This document shows positions 1-8,733 of a stretch of 64,000 nucleotides of DNA, one piece after another (within the stretch, counting starts at the first letter, position 1; each line of letters starts with the position of its first letter). The notes under the pieces are model-generated. The model was not told where the DNA came from. It saw only the letters and a list, made by a program, of their open reading frames with translations, and searched no databases. The DNA lies in contig NZ_JALNTW010000002.1 of the NCBI RefSeq assembly GCF_023161665.1, positions 372,001 through 436,000 of the forward strand, read 5' to 3'. The stretch comes from Shewanella sp. 1CM18E (GTDB taxonomy: Bacteria > Pseudomonadota > Gammaproteobacteria > Enterobacterales > Shewanellaceae). The position numbers and the translations under genes are program-made.

Positions 1-1134
1 TTAGAAAAAAGTGGTGCGGCTATTACCATGGCAGATGTGGTGATTAAAGTGCTAGGCAAACGCTTCCCGACCCTCACCATGTCAATCATTGGTTATATCG
101 TATCTATTCCAGTATTTTGCGACTCAGGCTTTGTGATCTTAAACTCACTCAAACAATCAATGGCTAACCGCATGAAAGTATCAAGCGTGTCAATGAGCGT
201 TGCGCTAGCAACCGGTCTATACGCAACTCATACCTTTGTGCCACCAACACCGGGCCCAATCGCTGCAGCGGGTAACCTAGGCCTTGAATCAAATCTTGGT
301 TTAGTGATTTTTGTCGGTATTTTTGTGGCCGCATTTGCCGCGTTAGCAGGCACATTATGGGCAAACCGCTTTGCCAATACTCAACCAGATGGTGAAGGCG
401 CAGAAGAGCTACTTAATCAGCAAGACGAATTTGATAACCTGAAAAAAGCGTACGGCACATTACCTAGCCCAACTCGTGCATTTGCCCCTATTTTTGTGCC
501 TATCTTACTTATCTGTTTAGGGTCAATTGCTAACTTCCCATCTGCACCAGTCGGTGATGGTGTAATGTTTGATATTCTAGCGTTTCTAGGTCAGCCAGTT
601 AATGCTTTGATGATTGGTTTGTTCCTGTCGCTATCACTGCTTAAGAGCAACGATAAAGTAAAAGAGTTTAGTGATCGCATTAGCCAAGGTTTAGTTGTTG
701 CTGCGCCAATCCTATTAATCACAGGTGCTGGCGGCGCATTTGGTGCCATTCTTAAAGCAACCGATATTGGTACCTTCTTAGGCGAGTCATTATCAGCACT
801 GGGCATTGGTATTTTTATGCCGTTTGTTGTGGCTGCTGCACTAAAGTCTGCGCAGGGTTCATCAACAGTGGCACTAGTCGCAACTTCTGCATTAGTTGCG
901 CCTATGCTTGGCGATATTGGCTTAGCAAGCGATATGGGCCGTGTATTAACAGTGATGGCGATTGGTGCTGGCGCGATGACCGTTTCTCATGCAAACGACA
1001 GCTTCTTCTGGGTAGTGACTCAATTTAGCCGCATGAGCGTTAAACAAGCCTATAAAGCGCAAACAATGGCAACACTTATCCAAGGTATCACCGCGATGGC
1101 GTTAGTTTACTTGCTAAGCTTGGTCATGCTTTAA
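1..1134 (+). CDS. GntP-family permease, probably a glycerate transporter (5' end outside the window)
   Basis: The reading frame is open from base 1, so the N-terminus lies upstream; about 377 residues are visible of a family usually near 440-450. The protein is a run of hydrophobic segments with the GntP hallmark around residues 40-60 of the visible part (PVFCDSGFVIL) and a conserved THTFVPPTPGP stretch. It is an inner-membrane secondary transporter for sugar acids. The glycerate kinase gene follows 135 bp downstream on the same strand, which points to glycerate rather than gluconate as substrate. The substrate is inferred from context; the family is clear. Confidence 0.9.
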   Translation, partial: LEKSGAAITMADVVIKVLGKRFPTLTMSIIGYIVSIPVFCDSGFVILNSLKQSMANRMKVSSVSMSVALATGLYATHTFVPPTPGPIAAAGNLGLESNLGLVIFVGIFVAAFAALAGTLWANRFANTQPDGEGAEELLNQQDEFDNLKKAYGTLPSPTRAFAPIFVPILLICLGSIANFPSAPVGDGVMFDILAFLGQPVNALMIGLFLSLSLLKSNDKVKEFSDRISQGLVVAAPILLITGAGGAFGAILKATDIGTFLGESLSALGIGIFMPFVVAAALKSAQGSSTVALVATSALVAPMLGDIGLASDMGRVLTVMAIGAGAMTVSHANDSFFWVVTQFSRMSVKQAYKAQTMATLIQGITAMALVYLLSLVML

Positions 1135-1150
1135 GCGTTAATCACACGTT

Positions 1151-1191
1151 GAATTAGACGAGCATTACACTAAAAGCTGCTCGTCTAATTC
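1151..1191. repeat. Perfect 14-bp inverted repeat between permease and glycerate kinase
   Basis: GAATTAGACGAGCA at 1151-1164 and its exact reverse complement at 1178-1191 are separated by 13 bp. No T-run follows, so it is not a classical intrinsic terminator for the upstream gene. It could be an mRNA-stabilising or processing hairpin between two cotranscribed genes, or an operator for the downstream gene. Confidence 0.7.
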
Positions 1192-1269
1192 TCGCAGTTC
1201 ACTCATCAAATCTAAACGCAAGTCTGCTTCATTCTTTGGAACCAGCCACACTTCGCTATAGGAAAACCC

Positions 1270-2424
1270 ATGAAAATTGTGATAGCCCCAGACTCATTCA
1301 AAGAAAGCCTGACGGCGATGGAAGTGGCCAACGAAATTGAGCGTGGATTTCGTACAGCCTTACCGAATGCTGAATATATTAAAGTACCGGTTGCCGATGG
1401 CGGCGAAGGCACGGTGCAGTCTATGGTTGATGCCACTCAAGGCCACATAGTCAAACTGCATGTCACAGGACCTTTAGGCAATAAAGTACAAGCATTTTAT
1501 GGCATTTTAGGTGCTGGTTATCAAGGTAATAAAAAAACAGCTGTTATTGAAATGGCTGCGGCATCGGGGCTGCATTTAGCCGCCGAACACGCTAGAAACC
1601 CTTTGCTAACCACCAGCTATGGCACCGGCGAGCTAATTGTCGATGCATTAAACCGCGGTATTGAGCATATTATTATCGGCCTTGGCGGCAGCGCAACGAA
1701 CGATGGTGGCGCAGGCATGGCACAGGCTATTGGTGCTCACTTACTTGACGCTTCAGGTAAAGCCATTGCGACTGGCGGCGCTGCATTGACTCAGTTGGCA
1801 ACAATTGACTTAAAAGACTTGCATCCACTAATAGCAAAATGCAGCTTTGAGGTTGCCTGCGATGTTAATAACCCCCTATGTGGCGACAAAGGTGCCTCCG
1901 CTATTTTTGGTCCACAAAAAGGCGCGACACCGCAAATGGTAGAGCAATTAGACGCAGCCCTAGGCCATTACGCAAATATTATTGCGCAAACAGGTATTGA
2001 GGATAATCGAGATTATCCGGGTGTTGGCGCAGCCGGGGGCATGGGCTTAGGCGTTATGGCGTTTTTAGGCGCGCAGTTAAAGCCTGGCATCGAGATTGTT
2101 ATGCAAACCGTTAATTTGGCAGAGTCCGTTAAAGGTGCTGACTTAGTGATTACCGGTGAAGGACGTCTTGACAGCCAAACCTTACATGGTAAAACCCCGA
2201 TGGGTGTGGCAGGTGTAGCTAAAGCGCAAAATATTAAGGTTATTGCTATTGCAGGATGTGTCAGTGATGATGCCAATGTATTACTTGACCATGGTATAGA
2301 TGCGCTATTTTCAATTACGCCAAGAGCACTGCCACTAGCCGAAGTATTGGCAAGTGCTAAACATAACCTCTACTGTACATCTAAGAATATCGCCAATTTG
2401 TACGCATTAGCGGCAAAAGGTTAA
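1270..2424 (+). CDS. garK: Glycerate kinase (GarK/GlxK family)
   Basis: A 384-residue protein starting MKIVIAPDSFKESLTA, the standard N-terminus of glycerate kinase type 1, with the glycine-rich GLGGSATNDGGAG motif near residue 140 and an ITGEGRLDSQT motif near residue 297. Length matches the family. It phosphorylates D-glycerate with ATP and feeds lower glycolysis in the cytoplasm. It sits directly downstream of a GntP-type permease, forming an uptake-plus-kinase pair. The ATG is preceded by a purine-rich ATAGGAAAACCC stretch. A strong intrinsic terminator follows. Confidence 0.95.
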   Translation: MKIVIAPDSFKESLTAMEVANEIERGFRTALPNAEYIKVPVADGGEGTVQSMVDATQGHIVKLHVTGPLGNKVQAFYGILGAGYQGNKKTAVIEMAAASGLHLAAEHARNPLLTTSYGTGELIVDALNRGIEHIIIGLGGSATNDGGAGMAQAIGAHLLDASGKAIATGGAALTQLATIDLKDLHPLIAKCSFEVACDVNNPLCGDKGASAIFGPQKGATPQMVEQLDAALGHYANIIAQTGIEDNRDYPGVGAAGGMGLGVMAFLGAQLKPGIEIVMQTVNLAESVKGADLVITGEGRLDSQTLHGKTPMGVAGVAKAQNIKVIAIAGCVSDDANVLLDHGIDALFSITPRALPLAEVLASAKHNLYCTSKNIANLYALAAKG

Positions 2425-2475
2425 CGCGATTAAAGCAGTAGAAGCTAAAATTCCAAACTGAACTCCAAGCGAAAT

Positions 2476-2503
2476 AAAGGGCGCAACTATGCGCCCTTTA
2501 CCT
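2476..2503 (+). terminator. Intrinsic terminator after garK
   Basis: The stem AAAGGGCGCA / TGCGCCCTTT (2476-2485 and 2490-2499) has a 4-nt loop. The stem ends in TTT and is followed by a T-rich stretch, 50 bp past the garK stop. Confidence 0.8.
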
Positions 2504-2728
2504 TTATTGACTGCCTAGTCACAACGTCCTCCCCTCCTCTATAGAACTGTACCCCCTTAAACGACAAATTTTGACTCTGACGTTATCTGCGTTAGTCTGT
2601 GCCCTATACTAGCCAAAAGTATAAGGCTGGCCATTTTTATGCTTGAAGCGTAAAAGCGCATAAAGTAAAGTGGCTTCCCATTTTGAAAGGCTGTCGTAAC
2701 AGCGTGATAAGTAGAGATTGTTAGTCCA
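2504..2728. other. Intergenic region upstream of the PLP decarboxylase
   Basis: Together with the preceding terminator this makes a gap of about 300 bp. I see no gene. The region must hold the promoter of the decarboxylase, but I cannot pick a convincing -35/-10 pair. Confidence 0.4.
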
Positions 2729-4375
2729 ATGACACCAAGAAAAGCAACCGCTTCAGAAGAGGCATTACTGCGGATTTTTACGGTTCCAGAAGCTCCTGAT
2801 TCAACCCTTAGTGTGATTGAACAAAATATCTCGCAGAATTTAATGGGATTTTTGCAAGAAAGCGTTGTTGCTGTAGAAAAACCACTTTCAGAAGTCGAGT
2901 TAGATTTTCAGCAATACCATATTCCTTCTGCGCCGCAATTTGTGTCTGATTATGCCGATAATATGATGCAAACATTAGTGGCGCACTCAGTACACACCTC
3001 TGCCCCAAGCTTTATTGGCCACATGACCTCGGCCTTGCCCTATTTTGTTTTACCACTATCAAAAATGATGGTTGGCCTGAATCAAAACTTGGTCAAAATA
3101 GAAACGTCAAAGGCCTTTACGCCGCTTGAGCGCCAAGTGCTCGGCATGATGCATCATTTGGTTTATGACCAAGATGAAGGCTTTTACCAAAGTTGGATGC
3201 ACAGCGCTAATGTCTCTCTCGGTGCATTTTGCTCAGGCGGCACAGTAGCAAACATTACCGCACTATGGACTGCGCGTAACCAACTACTAAAAGCAGATGG
3301 TGATTTTAAGGGTGTTGCTAAACAAGGATTAATTAAAGGTCTACGCCATTATGGCTATGATGATTTAGCCATTTTAGTCTCTGAACGTGGTCACTACTCT
3401 TTAGCCAAAACCGCCGATCTGCTCGGTGTTGGCCGTGAAAATATCATTCAAGTGCCAACATCAAATGACAACAAAGTTGATGTCGCTAAGATGCGGGAAA
3501 TCGCTGCAAAACTTCACGCTGACAACATCAAAGTCATGGCCATTGTCGGCGTTGCAGGCACCACAGAAACGGGCAATATTGACCCACTTAATGAACTTGC
3601 AGATTTAGCGACTGAGCTTAACTGTCATTTCCATGTGGATGCAGCGTGGGGCGGCGCCAGTTTATTATCAAACAAATATCGTCATCTTCTTGCGGGTATT
3701 GAGCGCGCAGATTCAGTGACGATTGATGCCCACAAGCAGATGTATGTGCCTATGGGCGCAGGTATGGTGATTTTCAAAGATCCGACTTTTGCCAATGCGA
3801 TTAAACATCATGCCGAGTATATTTTACGTCAGGGCTCAAAAGATTTAGGTAGCCAAACCCTTGAAGGCTCTCGCCCAGGTATGGCAATGCTAGTACACGC
3901 CTGCTTACAAGTGATTGGCCGCGAAGGTTATGAGATTTTAATTAATAACAGCCTTGAAAAAGCCCGTTATTTTGCTGATTTAATTACTGCAGAAGCAGAT
4001 TTTGAATTGGTATCAGAACCAGAGCTTTGTTTATTAACCTACCGCTATGTGCCGCAATCGGTACAGCTAGCAATGGCGAACGCCCGTGAAACAGGTGATA
4101 CCGAAACCCTCAAGCAGTTTAATACGTTACTTGATGGCTTAACTAAATTTGTGCAAAAAACACAACGTGAACAAGGGACTTCTTTTGTTTCTCGTACCCG
4201 TATCAATCCAGAAAGCCACCAGCTAATGGACATCAAAGCGGTTGTGTTTAGAGTGGTTTTGGCTAACCCACTCACGACTCATGAGATCTTACAGCAAGTG
4301 CTTACCGAACAAACTCAAATAGCTAATAGCGATACGCGTTTCTTACCTAAGCTGCTAGAGCTCGCGCAAAGCTAA
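2729..4375 (+). CDS. panP: PLP-dependent amino acid decarboxylase, PanP-type aspartate 1-decarboxylase / GAD family
   Basis: A 548-residue group II PLP decarboxylase. The Schiff-base lysine is in the DAHKQMYVPMG motif (Lys336) and the cofactor-binding HVDAAWGGA motif lies about 30 residues before it. In vibrios and shewanellae this subfamily, often annotated as glutamate decarboxylase, makes beta-alanine for pantothenate synthesis in place of PanD. Substrate assignment is by family resemblance only. It is a single gene between two terminator-like hairpins. Confidence 0.85.
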   Translation: MTPRKATASEEALLRIFTVPEAPDSTLSVIEQNISQNLMGFLQESVVAVEKPLSEVELDFQQYHIPSAPQFVSDYADNMMQTLVAHSVHTSAPSFIGHMTSALPYFVLPLSKMMVGLNQNLVKIETSKAFTPLERQVLGMMHHLVYDQDEGFYQSWMHSANVSLGAFCSGGTVANITALWTARNQLLKADGDFKGVAKQGLIKGLRHYGYDDLAILVSERGHYSLAKTADLLGVGRENIIQVPTSNDNKVDVAKMREIAAKLHADNIKVMAIVGVAGTTETGNIDPLNELADLATELNCHFHVDAAWGGASLLSNKYRHLLAGIERADSVTIDAHKQMYVPMGAGMVIFKDPTFANAIKHHAEYILRQGSKDLGSQTLEGSRPGMAMLVHACLQVIGREGYEILINNSLEKARYFADLITAEADFELVSEPELCLLTYRYVPQSVQLAMANARETGDTETLKQFNTLLDGLTKFVQKTQREQGTSFVSRTRINPESHQLMDIKAVVFRVVLANPLTTHEILQQVLTEQTQIANSDTRFLPKLLELAQS

Positions 4376-4384
4376 ATCTATAAA

Positions 4385-4424
4385 CAGCAGACTCGATTAA
4401 AATATTCGCTATCGAGTCTAGCTG
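4385..4424. terminator. Convergent hairpin between panP and the sigma factor gene
   Basis: CAGC.GACTCGAT at 4385-4397 pairs with ATCGAGTC..GCTG at 4411-4424. It lies between two converging genes. There is no clear T-run, so bidirectional termination is likely but not certain. Confidence 0.5.
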
Positions 4425-4438
4425 TAAAAGGTTACACA

Positions 4439-4981
4439 TTAACAGCCCTTACAATTGCCATTTTTAGGATCAAACTCAACAACATTTCCTTGTTTATCCA
4501 GCGACAAATGGCAGCACTCTTCATACAGGCCCCGCAGGCGCTCACGAGACTTTTGCACTCGGGACTTAAGTGTTGAATAACTAATACCATGTTCTGCGGC
4601 ATAGTCTTTTTGTGATTGACCATGGAGATCAATTGCAGTTAGTAAAGCAGAGCTATCTTCAGGTAAAGCGTTGATAAAAGGCTCTATACAGCGAGAAAGC
4701 GCCTGCTCGGTGCTTTGCTCACTTTGTTCATACCATAACTCTTCACCCTCAATTAGCGACGCACGACCGCGCTTACGGTAAAAGTCGATGATGGCGTTAT
4801 TGGCGACTTGATAAAGCCAAGACTTAATTTTTGCCTCAGACTGTACCGAGTGCAGATTATCAAAAGTCTTAATCAAAATTTCTTGCAAGAGATCATCAAC
4901 ATCATCTGGATTTGACACTTTTGCATGAAGAAATGCTTTAATCTTATTTCGGTATTCTTGCCAAACAGTTTCTATATTCAT
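4439..4981 (-). CDS. ECF-type RNA polymerase sigma factor, SigZ family
   Basis: A 180-residue protein with a sigma-70 region 2 (residues about 10-75, DDLLQEILIKTFDNL and SWLYQVANNAIIDFYR) and a region 4 helix-turn-helix (about 115-155, SQKDYAAEHGISYSTLKSRVQ). It ends in a cysteine-bearing tail (ECC near residue 156 and CKGC at the end), typical of the SigZ family, whose tail may bind metal or sense redox. It lies 73 bp downstream of a rhodanese gene on the same strand and is probably cotranscribed with it. No anti-sigma gene is adjacent. A second SigZ-like gene lies at 7100-7633. Confidence 0.85.
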   Translation of the reverse strand: MNIETVWQEYRNKIKAFLHAKVSNPDDVDDLLQEILIKTFDNLHSVQSEAKIKSWLYQVANNAIIDFYRKRGRASLIEGEELWYEQSEQSTEQALSRCIEPFINALPEDSSALLTAIDLHGQSQKDYAAEHGISYSTLKSRVQKSRERLRGLYEECCHLSLDKQGNVVEFDPKNGNCKGC

Positions 4982-5054
4982 TAACGATTATCAATCTATT
5001 ATAATTCAAATGTTTTTTGCTCAGCATTAATCCATTAACAATAGAATCATGCAG

Positions 5055-5456
5055 CTATTCAGTGCGCGTTTCGATTTCGCCTTGCTCATTTTGCCAAGCA
5101 GCAAAACCACCAGCTAGATTCAGCACTGGCTTTAAGCCCATATCATGCGCTTGCTTAGCAGCGTAAAGTGACCTTAACCCATGGGCACAATAAAACACAT
5201 AAGTTTTATCTTGATTAAATATAGGATTATGTACCGGACAATTAGGATCAATTAAAAACTCTAGCATGCCACGCGGACAAGTAAACGCCCCAGGAATAAC
5301 GCCAAGCTTGTCTCGCTCAGCGCCCTCTCTCACATCAACAAAAACGTAATCATCATTTTGATAGAGGGCCTTTGCTTCCTCAATACTGATATCTTTAACC
5401 ACTTCACGAGCTTCAGCTGCTATCGCTTGAATGCCCTTAATAATGTTTTGAGCCAT
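5055..5456 (-). CDS. Rhodanese-like sulfurtransferase domain protein
   Basis: A 133-residue single-domain rhodanese. The YVFVDVREGAE motif lies near residue 38-47. The active-site loop has Cys90 in the sequence FYCAHGLRS. It has no signal peptide, so it is cytoplasmic. It probably carries a persulfide on Cys90 and moves sulfane sulfur. It is followed by a SigZ-type sigma factor gene on the same strand, suggesting a link between sulfur or redox stress and that regulator; this link is inference. The ATG is preceded by AGGAGAATACAA, a good ribosome binding site. Confidence 0.85.
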   Translation of the reverse strand: MAQNIIKGIQAIAAEAREVVKDISIEEAKALYQNDDYVFVDVREGAERDKLGVIPGAFTCPRGMLEFLIDPNCPVHNPIFNQDKTYVFYCAHGLRSLYAAKQAHDMGLKPVLNLAGGFAAWQNEQGEIETRTE

Positions 5457-5642
5457 TTGTATTCTCCTCTCTCGCTAATTAAAACCAAACGAGTTAAGTC
5501 GATTGGACAATTAGCAAAATAATTATTAAATTCTTTAACTTTCATCGGGCCATGCTAAAACGTGAATAACACAAATGCTGCAGAGACTGCGTTATAACAC
5601 TTAACTGCCCACACAGAGCTAATATACGGGTCTGTTGAATAT

Positions 5643-6821
5643 TTAGTTTTGTAACTGACTGATTGCGCTCTTAAGTAATTCAAATGACGCTTGGATCTGC
5701 TCGAGTGGCGCAGCAAAATTGAGTCTATAAAAATTTTCATCACTTTCGCCAAACCATGTACCAGGTGTTAACGCCAACTTCGCTTTTTGAGTCAATAAAC
5801 TTTTTAGCTCCGCAGAATCGAGTTGTAAGCCGCTAAAGTCGAGCCAAATTTGGTTAGTGCCTTCTGGCAGATAGAATTTAACCTGTGGCAATTGCGCAGT
5901 TAAATACTCAGCGATCCAATCTCGGTTAGCTTGAGTGTAATCCAAAAACGCCTCAAACCACGACATACCCTGCTGGTATGCTGCAATCGTTGCATAAGTC
6001 GTAAAGGCATTGCCGTGATCTAACGACATAGAGCTCACCGTAGAGTTAATTTGCTCCTTTAACTCAAGGTTGTCGCTGTAGATATAGCCATTTGAAATAC
6101 TGTTCAAACCAAAGTTTTTTGCTGGCGAACCAATAATCGAAATACTCTGCTCATAGCCCAACTCGGTAATGCTAGTGAACTCATTACCTGCAAAAATAAT
6201 ATCGGCATGCACTTCATCGCTGATGATCAAAGTTTGGTACTTTTTAGCGATAGCGACTAACTGCTCAAGCTCAGCTTTTTGCCATACACGGCCGACCGGA
6301 TTATGGGGATTACATAGCAATACAATTTTTACATCGCCTTGCTTTAACTTGTTTTCAAAATCTTCAAAATCCACCACATAACGACCATTTTCAATCTTTA
6401 AGCTGTTAGGTACTGCCGTTCTTCCAGCGGACTCAATTAAACGGCGGAACTGGTGATACACAGGAGTTTGAATCAGCACGCCATCGCCCTTTTGTGAAAA
6501 CTCACGGATAAGCAAAGCAATTGCACTTAGCACACCAGGCACTTGCACAAAGTTATCTGGGTTAAGCGTTAATTGATGTCGCAGCTTGTTCCAGTCACTT
6601 ATTGCATTAAATACAGTTTTTGAATCAAACTCATAAGAGTAAGTTTGTCTATCAACTAGCTTTTGCATAGCGTCAGTGATAGGAGCGGCTATTGGAAACT
6701 CCATATCCGCAATCCAATACGGCACAACATCATCGGTACCATAAACCTGATTGAGCATTTGGCTATCGCTCTTAATAAACTTGTGGCCAATTGATTTGTT
6801 ATTTACTGCTGAACTGAACAT
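5643..6821 (-). CDS. MalY/PatB-type aminotransferase-fold C-S lyase (cystathionine beta-lyase-like)
   Basis: A fold-type I PLP enzyme of 392 residues. The PLP lysine is Lys235 in SPAKNFGL, with CNPHNPVGR at about 170-178 and SDEVHAD near 201-207, all typical of the MalY/PatB group. These enzymes cleave C-S bonds in cystathionine or cysteine conjugates. I chose the ATG at 6821 because TTGGAGAAAACC immediately before it is a strong ribosome binding site; an in-frame TTG 12 nt upstream overlaps that site. A 9-bp tandem repeat lies about 180 bp upstream. Confidence 0.85.
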   Translation of the reverse strand: MFSSAVNNKSIGHKFIKSDSQMLNQVYGTDDVVPYWIADMEFPIAAPITDAMQKLVDRQTYSYEFDSKTVFNAISDWNKLRHQLTLNPDNFVQVPGVLSAIALLIREFSQKGDGVLIQTPVYHQFRRLIESAGRTAVPNSLKIENGRYVVDFEDFENKLKQGDVKIVLLCNPHNPVGRVWQKAELEQLVAIAKKYQTLIISDEVHADIIFAGNEFTSITELGYEQSISIIGSPAKNFGLNSISNGYIYSDNLELKEQINSTVSSMSLDHGNAFTTYATIAAYQQGMSWFEAFLDYTQANRDWIAEYLTAQLPQVKFYLPEGTNQIWLDFSGLQLDSAELKSLLTQKAKLALTPGTWFGESDENFYRLNFAAPLEQIQASFELLKSAISQLQN

Positions 6822-7000
6822 GGTTTTCTCCAACCGAAATAGTCTGTTTGCAAATAAGACGTTTAGTTAGCAAAAAAGACGCAAAATATATCGATTAATT
6901 CCGAAATATTTTTAAATACATGGAAAATTGAGCAAGTTCCCATCGGTATAGTTAAGAATCGACGGAAATGAAACGGCTAAAAATGCTGGAAATACTGGAA

Positions 7001-7054
7001 GTGGTAGAAGTAGTAGAAGTGGTAGAAGTGGTAGAAGTGGTAGAAGTGGTAGAA
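7001..7054. repeat. Tandem array of six 9-bp units
   Basis: Six consecutive copies of GTGGTAGAA (the second copy reads GTAGTAGAA) run from 7001 to 7054, with degenerate GGAA-containing units just before. The array is noncoding, between the upstream region of the C-S lyase gene and the 3' end of the second SigZ gene. Arrays like this can change copy number by slippage. Confidence 0.9.
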
Positions 7055-7099
7055 GTTTAAACAGCGAACAGTTAAAACTCAGCGTTCAATACCTCTTGT

Positions 7100-7633
7100 C
7101 TAACAAGCCAAATGTCGGCATTCAATCTTAGGCTTAAAATCCACCACACCTTGCTGATCTATTTCGATATCACAATAGGTCATCAACACAGACTTAAATT
7201 TAACCCTGCCACGTTGAATACGACTCTTAGCACCAGACAAGGAGATCCCTAAACGATCTGCGACCTCTTGTTGCGACAAACCATCAACTTCAGACCAAAT
7301 CATCGCCATGTGATATTTCTCGGGCAAGCAATCAAACATTGGCCGCAAACATTGCGCCATTTTATCCAACGCTTGCTCCTCTTCAACATCATCAATTAAG
7401 TTGTCTGACAACTCATCATAGATTTCGCGGCTACGATAAAAGTCCATCATCACATTGTGAGTAATCCGGTATAACCAACTCTTTAAACTATCCTGAGATT
7501 TCAACTGGTGCAGATGACTACTAGCTTTGATATAGACCTCTTGCAATATGTCGTCAACGACATCTACATCGTCGATATTTTTTAGCACGTAATGCCTAAG
7601 TTGCTCTTTATGATTAAGCCAATCAGCTAGCAT
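7100..7633 (-). CDS. ECF-type RNA polymerase sigma factor, SigZ-like (second copy)
   Basis: A 177-residue sigma factor with region 2 (VDDILQEVYIKASSHL, SWLYRITHNVMMDFYR) and region 4 (LSQQEVADRLGISLSGAKSRIQRGR). Its C-terminal tail again carries cysteines (YCDIEIDQQGVVDF, then CRHLAC at the end). The tail matches the layout of the SigZ-type gene at 4439-4981 (CHLSLDKQGNVVEF), so the two are probably paralogues or members of the same subfamily. No anti-sigma gene adjoins it. Confidence 0.85.
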   Translation of the reverse strand: MLADWLNHKEQLRHYVLKNIDDVDVVDDILQEVYIKASSHLHQLKSQDSLKSWLYRITHNVMMDFYRSREIYDELSDNLIDDVEEEQALDKMAQCLRPMFDCLPEKYHMAMIWSEVDGLSQQEVADRLGISLSGAKSRIQRGRVKFKSVLMTYCDIEIDQQGVVDFKPKIECRHLAC

Positions 7634-7823
7634 AGTAATCTCATCTCAGGTTAAACCGGGGTTAGCCGTATCGATGTGATTATAATTCGATAAAACCGGA
7701 AATACAATATTACTAATTTTAACACGACTCGCTTAAGTTATTATTCGCCAAAATGATGTCAATAACAGGCGCCAATAGCTGACGCTAACAAACCAATGTC
7801 ATATTCTAAATAACAGTTTGTCA

Positions 7824-8474
7824 TCAACAGCTTAGTTTACAGATTAAAATCTCGACCCGTTTATCAACCATATCGCCGGTATTACTCACACCATGCTCAA
7901 TATGTTGCTGCTGTTCTATAACCGTAAAGCCTACTTGCTCAAGTAAGTTACTGACACTTTGTGCGTCATAAAGCTCAAAACCATAGGCAGTAAATGGTAA
8001 ATCTTGCATAAAGTCACGATGGCCAAAGGCAATACCAAAAAGTCCTGACGGTTGCAGCACTCTTTTTATCTCAGCTAAGTGCTGAATGGGGTTTTCCCAA
8101 AAGTAGAGCGTATGCACGGTAAACACTTTATCAAACTGATTATTTTGATAAATTTGCTTCGCAGAGTTACCTTGTTGAAATTGCGCCTTACCAGATCCAA
8201 TTAAATGCTGATTAATACGTAGCGCTTCATCAACCATTTCTCGTGACCAATCTAGGCCGAAATAGCGAATATTTTCTGCGGCATTAACAACATCTTCAGC
8301 AAAAGCGCCATTACCCGGGCCAATCTCTAATACTTTATCGCCCGCCTTTAACTGCAAAAGTGCAATACACTTTTGATTAAGGCCCAAATTGGCTTTATTC
8401 ATCTGCTTTGCAACGTCAATTGCTTGTTCACCATTAGGGCAACGCAACTGCGCTGCGACTTGTTTAGCTTCCAT
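7824..8474 (-). CDS. SAM-dependent methyltransferase (class I, type 11)
   Basis: A 216-residue cytoplasmic protein with SAM-binding motif I VLEIGPGNGAF at about residues 48-58, an acidic residue after strand beta-2 (YFGLDWSREM), and the post-motif FTVHTLYFWENP. The fold is class I methyltransferase; the substrate is not evident. The start at 8474 is preceded by AAGGAAGATAAA, a clear ribosome binding site, although the frame stays open upstream to 8603 without one. Confidence 0.8.
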   Translation of the reverse strand: MEAKQVAAQLRCPNGEQAIDVAKQMNKANLGLNQKCIALLQLKAGDKVLEIGPGNGAFAEDVVNAAENIRYFGLDWSREMVDEALRINQHLIGSGKAQFQQGNSAKQIYQNNQFDKVFTVHTLYFWENPIQHLAEIKRVLQPSGLFGIAFGHRDFMQDLPFTAYGFELYDAQSVSNLLEQVGFTVIEQQQHIEHGVSNTGDMVDKRVEILICKLSC

Positions 8475-8733
8475 TTTATCTTCCTTGATAGTTAAGTTAT
8501 TGCTCTGAAAACACAGTAACTGATCAGGCCGCAGCATTCTACCTTGCAAAAAACGATGGAATAAGATGCCTAGCTTTGTCAGAACAGAACCTACAAATAG
8601 CAACGCCTTGGCCTGCGACTTATTGTGCTTTTGGATTTAAATTTATTCCAATACAGGCAATCGGAAAAACCATTCCAAATGTGGTTTAACAATCTGTTAG
8701 ACTAAGGCAAATACCGATAAAAATAGAAATGTC

